DNA of 28,650 nucleotides from Phellopilus nigrolimitatus. Taxonomy: Eukaryota; Basidiomycota; Agaricomycetes; Hymenochaetales; Hymenochaetaceae. The translations under genes and the position numbers were made by a program. A model generated the notes under the pieces. The model was given only the letters and a program-made list of their open reading frames with translations. It ran no database searches and was not told the DNA's origin. Of the stretch, positions 20,920 to 28,650 are shown in pieces (the first letter of the stretch is position 1; each line of letters begins with the position of its first letter). The stretch is taken from the NCBI GenBank assembly GCA_021029095.1, contig JAJOHG010000327.1:1-28650 (forward strand). The letters are read 5' to 3'.

Positions 20920-22309
20920 ATGCCCATCCTCGGCCTGGCACCCGCATCTGCGCCATATTATCCGCCGCACTTCGACATCGAGGCCGTCATCCGCCCGAAC
21001 ATCCTCGCGCTGCACCCGTACCGCTGCGCGCGCGACGACTACCAAGACGGCCTCCTCCTCGACGCCAACGAGAACGCCCTCGGGCACGCCATCTTTCCCA
21101 CATCCTCCTCCTCATCTTCCACCCCGCAGAAAGAACCAGAAGAGGAAGACACAGACGCCTTGCCAGACTTCCTCGCGCTCGACCTGCACCGCTACCCCGA
21201 CCCCGCGCAGCTCGCCATCAAGGCGCGCATCGCCGCGCTGCGCGGGCTCACCGCGGACGCGGGCGGCGCGCCACTCACGGAGCGTGTGTTCCTCGGCGTC
21301 GGGAGCGACGAGGCCATCGACCTCCTCATGCGCGTGTGCGTCGCGCCCGGGCCCGGCGGCGGAGCGATCCTCACGACGCCGCCGACGTACGGCATGTACG
21401 CCGTGTGCGCGCAAGTGAACGACGTGCGCGTCGTGCAGGTCCCGCTCGACGTCGCTGGCGGCGCGTTCCAGCTGCGCCTCGACGCGGTGAGTCCGCGCCC
21501 CTCATCCGGATAACGCGGTATATGCTGAACGCGGCGCAGATGAAAAGCGCCATCGACGCGGACCCCTCGATCAAGCTCATCTTCCTGTGCTCTCCAGGTA
21601 ACCCGTCGGGCACGCTCATCCCGGTCGCGGACATCCAGGCGCTGCTCGAGTACCCCGGGTTCAAGGGCATCGTCGTCGTCGACGAGGCGTATATCGACTT
21701 CGCGCCGCCGGGGAGCAGCGCCGCGCCGCTCATCGACCGGTACGCGAACCTCTGCGTGCTGCAGACGCTCAGCAAGAGCTTCGGGCTCGCCGCGATCCGG
21801 TGCGCCCCCTTGCCTTACTTCAAGCCAAGATTGCGGCTGATTATGTGTAACACAGCCTGGGCATCGCGCTCGCGCAGGCGCCGCTCATCCAGGTCCTCAC
21901 AAACACAAAAGCTCCCTACAATATCTCCACGCCCACTGCCGCGCTCGCGCTCTCCGCACTCTCACCCCCCTCCATAGCGCGCATGTCCACGCACCTCTCC
22001 ACACTCACCACGCAGCGCGCCGCCCTCCTCCGCGCGCTCTCCGTGCTCGCCCCGCTCGGGCTCGGGCGTGCGCTCGGCGGGCACCACGCGAACTTCCTCA
22101 TGGTGCCCGTGCTCGACCGCGCGACGGGCGCGCCGGACAACGCAAGGAGCGAGAGGGTGTACCGCGAGCTCGCAGAGCGCGAAGGTGTCGTCGTGCGCTT
22201 CCGCGGGCGCGAGCATGGCTGCGCGGGCTGCCTGCGCATTACGGTCGGCTCGGAGGCAGACAACGCGGTTGTGGTAGATAAGCTGAAACAGGTTCTGGGC
22301 CGAATATAG
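20920..22309 (+). CDS. HIS5: Histidinol-phosphate aminotransferase
   Basis: PLP enzyme of fold type I that converts imidazole acetol phosphate and glutamate to histidinol phosphate in histidine synthesis (EC 2.6.1.9). Exons 20920–21486, 21540–21799, 21856–22309; 426 residues. The N-terminal IRPNILALHPYRCARDDY and LLLDANENALG are typical, as are LHRYPDP, VFLGVGSDEAIDLL, TTPPTYGMYAV, FLCSPGNPSGT and VVVDEAYIDF. The PLP-binding lysine is in TLSKSFGLA (Lys268). The third exon gives LGIALAQAPLI, NTKAPYNISTPT, GGHHANFLMVPV, and VVVRFRGREHGC with CLRITVG near the end. A Ser-then-Glu-rich insert at about residues 58–78 is a local expansion. The second splice falls in the codon of the conserved Arg after the lysine. 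Very GC-rich. Confidence 0.95.
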
Positions 22310-22870
22310 GATATAGAGAAAAAGTAATCTATGTACTAAGGTTATAAATGCAGTATGGTATTGGATTCCCTCTTTCCCTTGAAAACGAGTAAAGCAGTGG
22401 ACTATACTTACCTAATATGGAAAGTCATTGACCTAATTTGGCGACTTCCATCCAGTAAAATAGGTTTGCAGCTTGCAGATATGTAGCCATTAGTATTCCG
22501 GATCACTACTCTTCGATATGGCCATTCTGAGAACGCGTTGTGAGCATTAACTGATGAAAATATGTCCATTTGAAGTCATGAAAAAAGAGGACTACAGATT
22601 CAAATAAAACGAAGTCGAGTAGCAGGAAGAAATCACACTATCTATCCACAGGTTAGAAGTTATTTTTACACAGTCTTTCAACTAATTCGAGCGCATAATT
22701 AGGGGTTTTTTTTTGTTTTGTTTGATTTACATTCAAGATAAGCATGGACTCAATTATAAGTTGATAGATTTATCACTTGCAATCACGCTGTAACATCGTA
22801 GGCTGTTAGTGGCCCTGGTGCTGTCAGGTCATGAGGGTCGGGACGAGTCCTGCATTAGTAGAAGTAAGTA
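22310..22870. other. Convergent intergenic region, no gene
   Basis: AT-rich 3' flank of the aminotransferase and of the first F-box copy. The last ~90 bases resemble the 3' flank of the second copy (26240–26335), so the duplication extends past the stop codon. Confidence 0.5.
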
Positions 22871-25390
22871 TCAAGACCCATAGAAAGAAAGAGAGGAGCC
22901 ATACGGGCTGCACACTTCATGTATGACCGTTTCTTCGTGGAAGTGTTCGACCTGCAGGATCCGAGTATCAACCAGATTATAATCCAGACGCTCTAGTCAA
23001 AAAAAAAAAAAACAGACGTACAAGCTCTGTCCACTTCTGCGCGCGTTTCTTGGCACACCGCCTGCACGTGAATTTCTCCCCGAGAGCCTCCATGTCCGCC
23101 ATGGTTGTAGCCGGCGGGAATGGCAGCGCGGCGAAAAGCGCGTGCGCGATCCGTACGGTCATCGGCGTCGGGCGGTACTCCTCGAGCACCAAGAATGCCT
23201 GCGGATTCGCGTCGGGGTCTGCAAACGTCCGCTTAGCGCGCGTGTGCAAGGCACGCACGACGCCGTCGATCGTGTGCGTAAAGCCCACAAACATGCAGGT
23301 ATGGTCCGGGTTACCCCAGAACGCTGTGGCGTGGTGCACAAGAGCAGAGGTGCCCGTGGTATGGCCTTTACAGCCGGCCTGGCGCCGAGATACACTGCCA
23401 GTATTCCGACTCCCGAGGCCGATCCCCTCGTCACGCTGGACATCGAAGAGCATGGCTGCACACTCGTCTTCGACACGCTGGCGAGATTCCTTGATGAGCT
23501 CAATGAACGCTACCCGCGCAGCCTCCCTCTGCGCTAACGAGATCTCTTCGTCATCCGAATCAAGAAGCGCCGCAACGTCCGGTAGGGCGAAGAAGGCGGC
23601 CACAGTCGCACAGCAATCCTTGCCTTCGTCAGAGTTTAAGACTTCACCACTGAACTCGATTAGAGCGTTTTTATGCTTTATACGCCGCCGCTTCTCCTGA
23701 CGGAGGCCGATGGTCACTTCGAGCTGCGGATGGATGTAGCTCCATTCTTGCATTCGGATAAAAATTTGCAGGGGAGAAGGTTAGACTACATTGTCATGGT
23801 GTCGCAAAACATGGAACAGCTCACCTTCTTCGGTAAGCTCGCGCGACTGCATCAGCAGGCTATTCCACTTCCAGCCGCGCTCATCGAAATTATTTCCCGG
23901 GAAGAGGTCTTCGTCCACGTAGCCTAAGGCTCGCAGCCTTTTGAATATACTGCCGAAGTCTAGTCAATGCGATGGTCAAATAGGCTTTTTTAAAAAGTCG
24001 CACTTTGATTTAAAATTTTCTTGAGCCTTGCGAATTCTCAACATCTTCGCAGTATTCTTTGAATCGAACCACTGTCTCAGCTCTGAAGAAAACTATGATT
24101 TACACGATGGAAGAGCGCCTCATAAGTAAGTGAAATACAGCGACTTCAGCAACGTACCATATCGACATCATATAGGGAGTACATACGTTCCCGAAGGAAA
24201 TCCTCTCGATTCTCGGGATCGAGAGAAAGCCACTTTTCGTACATAACTACAGCCGTTTTCACGGAGTAATTGGAATGCGAAAAATGCGACGAGAAGTCCA
24301 ATATATCGGGTAATGAAGCTTCGGTTTCTATAGCTTCCGTAAAATGTGCTATGAAAGACGAGTGAGCAAACACAACGGAAGTCGTAGTCGGAAATTTCTG
24401 TACATGGATATGAAGTTACGAGCTGGCGGAGTTGTATATCGGGAGATATGTCCAACAACGTACAGATCTCTTCTTCAGAACCGATCCTAGATTGTGTCAG
24501 CAAGCCTACACTAACGAGAGTTGTTGAGGAGATTATCAGACTCTTTGCTTGTGCAAGTTATGCATAGACGGTGCATCACACTGATCCATCGACAACTTTC
24601 TTCCATGGTCCCGCATTGCTGTCGGGTGCAAATTCTCGGAGTCAGATAGTTCATAACCTAGGGATTCGAGAGAAAGGGTCCAACCGTGCAAGACGTGCCG
24701 TAACACAAGTTTGCGTATTGTGGAGAGCTCAAGTCGGACGGACATTTTGGCAGGCCTACGGCGTCCTCCGCTGCTCTCCATATCTGCTTCGAGTTCTTCG
24801 ACATAAGCATATTACGAAGTAGTTTAGAGGACCACGCCATGTTCAAGAGGTCCCACGGTATCAATCTGCAAGCAATCTATCCATACACAGGGGGTTTTTT
24901 TTAGTCCGGAAGAGCAAATGATAGTCGAACTTCTTCACCTCGCAAAAGATGTTGGCGGGCAAGGCAATAATCGAAGGAAGTCTACCCGCGAGCTTTCCGA
25001 CGCCCGCTGCAACCTCGGAACCGTCACAGCGTGTCTCGTCAAGACACGTCCTTTGTCTTTTAACCCTTTGAGACGTCTGGTCCTCCTCTTGGGCACCATT
25101 TGTCGGCGTGCTAATGTTCCTAAGAGCATCAACAGTATTTTTTAAGAAGCGCATCACGGAAAAAAAAAAAAAAGAGGATGCACGTTAATTGACCCAGAAA
25201 CGGCGCAGACATCGTGGTAAGTGGCTGAGAGGATGATAACCTGTTAAATGCTTTTAAAGGGTAAGACACGGAAGTCGGTGGCGCATGAAGCTTTGATGCC
25301 TCACGTCCTTTGAAGCCAGAGCGGCAGTGCCATTATGTAGCGAGTGTCATTCCTTACTTGTACTTCTTCTTTCTCTTGAGTATGAATGCT
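22770..25390. repeat. Tandem duplication, unit 1
   Basis: Direct repeat of unit 2 (about 26220–28560). Similarity runs through exons, introns and both flanks; CTGGTGCTGTCAGGTCATG downstream and ACGGCGCAGACAT upstream occur in both. Boundaries are approximate, judged by eye. Confidence 0.75.
22871..25154 (-). CDS. F-box protein with CxxC zinc finger, copy A
   Basis: Likely SCF adaptor of a large Agaricomycete F-box family. Exons 5'->3': 25154–24939, 24876–24685, 24618–24542, 24486–24404, 24348–24158, 24080–24043, 23949–23825, 23746–23022, 22951–22871; 575 residues with consistent phases. The F-box (~64–115) reads LPANIFCE then WDLLNMAWSSKLLRNMLM, followed by IWRAAEDAVGLPKCPSDLS and PQYANLCYG. 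A first finger is built across an intron: SCT|QC (Cys135, Cys138) with LCITC (Cys155, Cys158). Later come RLRALGYVDED, LTEEEWSYIHPQLE and a C-terminal FTCRRC...WTELV|EHFHEETVIH, a C2H2-like finger also split by an intron. The 38-nt exon (24080–24043) is the weakest call; its donor is GTTGAG, and a GC–AG alternative exists nearby. No stop or frameshift is needed. Confidence 0.78.
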
Positions 25391-26335
25391 CTTTGTCAAA
25401 TAATGTCGGCTGATTTGCACTTTTTCATCGCACAAGATGGAAGACTGCTATGGTCAAGCCCCACGCCGGGATTATCGACAAAACATCGGTGGCCACTTAC
25501 ATCTTTCCCGATACCGACGATGAACAAGATGACGAGCAGCATGGCATCTCCTCAGAGTCCCTCGGAAAGCGCAATCAGAACTCGACTCATCATAAGAAAG
25601 ACTTGAAGAGCTAAGATACTGCATCGAAGCGTGAGATTAGATTTATCACAGGTCAGAAAGTCTTCGGCCCCACTAAAAAGGAAAGCGGTTCCTGCCTGCG
25701 TAGCGCACACGCGGCGTCGTACTCGTAGAGCCACTCACCATTGTCTATGGTACGCTTTCAGCTCAACTCATCCAGGAAAAAATCAATAAATAGTTTTTGT
25801 TTATCATATGTATCTAGGGCAAAAGCTCGCATAATCACAGGGTATTTCTTGACGTTTTCTGTGCGGCCGAAGACTTTTCTGACCCACCTGTAGTAATCTC
25901 CGAAGGCTTCGTAGCCAATCGCATTCCGAACTCCTCTTTTTCGACGTTGTCATAAATCTTTGAAAATGAGTTATACATGTACATGTAAGTACTGTTAGAG
26001 ATAAGCATGCTCACTCGAAGTCATGCAAAATCAAAGAAGGACTTGTATACTATAACAAAAACAAAATGAAGATAACTTTACCAAGAGGCACGGAAAACCA
26101 TAACTCTAGTAATTTGTATGCACCATCGAGCTTATGTCAGGAACCAATTTTACTGTAGTCTCTCCAGAACTCCAGTGTATGATTAGAATTTCAGATAAAT
26201 GTGAAGCAGGTGTGGACCCAGTATAAGTTTATTATCCCCAATCACGCTGTATCATACGTGCAGTAGGAAACTAGTGCACCTGGTGCTGTCAGGTCATGGG
26301 GGTCGGGACGAGTCCTGTATTGAGATAAGTAAGTA
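25155..26335. other. Gap between the F-box copies; coding-like scraps only
   Basis: The part up to ~25390 is the duplicated 5' flank of copy A. Beyond it lies a plus-strand frame, 25450–25614 (MVKPHAGIIDKTSVATYIF..., 54 codons, acidic, unrecognised), and the minus fragment listed separately. The A-tract at 25159–25173 is simple sequence. Confidence 0.35.
25758..25951 (-). other. Coding-like fragment, family unknown
   Basis: An open stretch of about 64 codons ends in TGA at 25760–25758. It has convincing amino-acid composition: NAIGYEAFGDYYRWVRKVFG, RTENVKKYPVIMRAF and KLFIDFFLDELS. A stop lies just upstream, so it would need a splice acceptor near its 5' end; a second frame there (IYDNVEKEEFGMRLATKP) is also open. 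Farther upstream, 26090–26160 reads LDGAYKLLELWFSVPLG before a GTAAAG, with a stop preceding it. It may be the last exon of a broken gene. Confidence 0.3.
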
Positions 26336-28560
26336 TTAGGGCCCGTATAAAGGAAGAGAGGAGCCGTACGGAGCGCACACTTCGTGTATGACCGTTTCTT
26401 GATGGAAATGCTCGACCTGGAAAATCCGGGTATCAGTCCGATTATAAGCCTGGCTGCTCTAGTCGAAAGAAACGGACGTACAAGCTCTGTCCACTTCAGT
26501 GCACCTTTCTTGGTGCACCGCCCGCACGTGAATTTCTTTCCGAGCGCCTCCATGTCCGCCATGGTGGTAGTTGGTGGGAACGACAGAGCGGCGAAGAGCG
26601 CGTACGCGATCCGCACAGTCATCGGCGTCGGACGGTATTCCTCAAGCACCAAACCTTCCCACGGATTCTCGTCGGGTTTTGCGAACGAGCGCGCAGAGTG
26701 CTCGTGTAGGGCATCCACGACGCCGTCGAACGTGAGCGTAAAATCCACAAACACGCCAGCAATGTGCTTCGGGTTACTCCAGAACGCCGTGGCATGGTGC
26801 ACGAGCGTAGCGCAATCTGAAGCACGTTCTTTCCCTTTGGCCTGACTCTTAGGTACGCTGCTAGAATCGCGACCCCAAGCGTCTAACCCCGCGTCGCGGC
26901 GGACGTCCATGAGCATACCTGCACACTCGCCCTTGACCTGCTGGTATGATTCCTCGATGAGCTCAATTAACGCAATCCGCACGGCCTCCCATTTCGCTAG
27001 CACGACCTCCAACTCCTCCTCTTCATCCATATCCATAATCTCTGCAACGTGCGGAAGGGCGAAGAACGTCTTCGAAGAGATGCAGCAGTTCTTGCCCTCG
27101 TCAGAGCTTACAATTCCACTGCTGAGCTCGATCAGAGTGGTTTTGCGCGGATCTGCAATACCTATGCCATATGACACATCGGACCGATGGACCTTCTTCT
27201 TCTTCTTGTAAGGAGAGATCTCATCTTTTTTGCACATTTCTCTAGCCACGCTTGAACTATCCGTTGCATGGAACCAACGTTGCAACTTCGAGGAAAACTA
27301 CAAATGCATATGGCGGAACGGAAGAGCACTTCGTAAGTAAATGAGAAGCAACAAACTTAGCAACGTACCACGGCGGTTTTATACACGAAGCGCCTGCGTT
27401 CCCCAAGATAATCCTCTCGGCTTTTTGGAGAGAGAGAGCACCATTTATCGTACACAGTTGTAGCCTCTTTTACGGAATGATAATGTGACATAAAGCTAAT
27501 CTCTGGAAAAATGAAGTTTCAGTCTCTGTAGGTATTACAAAAGGTGCTATGAAGAGTATGTGAGTAAATGGTCGGAGATTGAAGTCAAAAAGGTCCTACA
27601 AGAATATGAAGCTATGAGCTGGTATAGATGTACATTGGGAGGTATGTCCAACAACGACCGTATTTTTTCTTCAGAACCGATCCTACGGCCAAGAAGGTAT
27701 GTTAGAAGTCCTACACTGGAAAGTGTTGTTAAGAAGATCATCACTCTTTGCTTTTGCAAGTTGCACATAGACGGAGCCTCAAATCAATCCAGGCGTCAAA
27801 TCGCCAACGATAGACGTAAACTCCACATTGCTGTCGTATAAAATGTTTCCAGGTCAGATAGTCCACGACATAGATTTTTGAAAGAAAAAAAAAGTAACCA
27901 TGCAAGACCACCCGTAGCACAAGCTTGCGTATTGTGGAGAGCTCAGGTCGGGCGGACATTTTGGCAGGTCTACGGCGTCCTCTGCTGCTCTCCATATCTG
28001 ATTCGAGTTCTTTGACATAAGCATATCACGAAGTAGCTTAGAGGACCGCGCCATCATCAAGAGCTCCCATGGTGTCATTCCTCGAGCAATCTGGCAATAC
28101 GCAGTGTTTTGTTCTAAGTGCGGAAGAGTAAATGAAATTCGTAACTTTTTACCTCGCAAAAGACGTGAAAGGGCAAGGTTATTATCCAAGGAAGTCCATC
28201 TGTAAGGTATCAGACGCTGCGTTCAGGCCCGGAACAGCCAGTTGTCTCACGTCTTTCATAGCCTTGGGACATCTGGTTCTCCGCTCGGATGCTATTTCCC
28301 AAAGTGCTATCTATGTTCCTAAGATATCAACGTATTTTCTTGAGAATTGGATTGCTGAAACGGGAGAGACCACGTACGTTGATTGACTAGGAGACGGCGC
28401 AGACATGGTGGTTAGTGGTTGAAAAGACGACAACCCATTGAAAGAACAATTGCCACATGGTAGCGACGACTCGGTGGCTCATAAAACCTCGCGACCCTTT
28501 GAGGCAGCCAGCACCGTTTAGGAACATCACCCTTTACTCACATTTCTTTGATCCTTGAAT
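26220..28560. repeat. Tandem duplication, unit 2
   Basis: Direct repeat of unit 1 in the same orientation, offset about 3.3 kb. It lacks roughly 250–300 bp corresponding to the small exon 7 region of copy A. Boundaries are approximate. Confidence 0.75.
26336..28272 (-). pseudogene. F-box protein with CxxC zinc finger, copy B, disrupted
   Basis: Paralogue of copy A. Exons 5'->3' by analogy: 28272–28251, 28199–28153, 28090–27899, 27830–27745, 27682–27600, 27546–27369, 27297–26482 (or from 27285), 26416–26336. The F-box (TLPFHVFCE, TPWELLMMARSSKLLRDMLM), finger (SCM|QC and LCATC) and C-terminal finger (FTCGRC...WTELV|EHFHQETVIH) are kept. Exon 6 is 178 nt against 191 in copy A; its frame breaks near 27500–27512 and no alternative splice restores it. 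The upstream start of copy A is lost to a one-base difference, so the first usable ATG is at 28272, followed by an extra 51-nt intron. The block holding RLRALGYVDED and LTEEEW is absent, replaced by a Lys-rich stretch. The 272-codon exon 7 remains fully open, so decay may be recent, or a sequence error in exon 6 is possible. Confidence 0.68.
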
Positions 28561-28650
28561 TCTGAAGAGTTCCGAATGCTTCTGTGCTACGTAAAATTGG
28601 CTGGGTTGCTGAATTGCAAGTCGGTCATCGTTTATATCGCATGTCCCAGC
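28273..28650. other. Right-edge flank, no gene seen
   Basis: The upstream flank of copy B; to about 28560 it matches the flank of copy A. No coding signal was recognised in the last bases. Confidence 0.4.

Noticed and set aside
24456..24541. Introns of 22–31 nt in the F-box copies
   Set aside because: Longer GT–AG choices of 53–62 nt with branch-like CTGAC/CTAAC sites give the same frame in both copies and were preferred.
1..28650. CRISPR array, insertion sequence, tRNA or rRNA genes
   Set aside because: None showed the needed repeats, inverted ends or secondary-structure signatures; the window is fungal nuclear DNA.

Overview
The window is nuclear DNA of a filamentous basidiomycete, most likely an Agaricomycete. 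Genes are interrupted by many short GT–AG introns of about 50–90 nt. Gene families typical of mushroom genomes are present: F-box proteins with an 'LRR-DHW' C-terminus, F-box proteins with a CxxC finger, and fungal WD40 proteins. I rebuilt exons by hand from conserved motifs, splice consensus and phase. Wherever a full model is given, its exon lengths add up to a whole number of codons.

Layout. 1–882 (minus) is the N-terminal part of a membrane-anchored TAP-like alpha/beta hydrolase that runs off the left edge. 1079–3074 (minus) is an intact five-exon F-box protein. 3543–4585 (minus) is a small Zn(2)-Cys(6) transcription factor whose cysteine cluster is split by an intron; possible extra upstream exons reach 5336. 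5585–7759 (minus) is a formaldehyde-dehydrogenase-like zinc alcohol dehydrogenase in 18 exons, two of them only 8 and 9 nt. 7760–9111 has no firm gene but holds a 56-bp inverted repeat. 9112–10062 (plus) is a two-helix membrane protein of unknown role. 11353–11840 (minus) is a decayed calcineurin-like phosphoesterase. 12203–12932 (plus) is ribosomal protein eL14. 13575–15029 (minus) is a WD40 protein.

15563–22309 is a GC-rich housekeeping block: a large ubiquitin-specific protease (minus), the cytosolic Fe–S assembly WD40 protein Cia1 (minus) and histidinol-phosphate aminotransferase (plus). The last two are divergent from a 310-bp intergenic region. 22871–28272 is a tandem pair of F-box paralogues (minus). 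The first copy gives a clean nine-exon model; the second lacks an internal segment and carries a frameshift. A coding-like fragment lies between them.

The genes do not form one pathway. The pattern is a mosaic of conserved GC-rich housekeeping genes and AT-richer accessory sequence with duplicated or decaying families. I saw no CRISPR array, insertion sequence, rRNA or convincing tRNA. The most unusual feature is the microexon run in the dehydrogenase gene.
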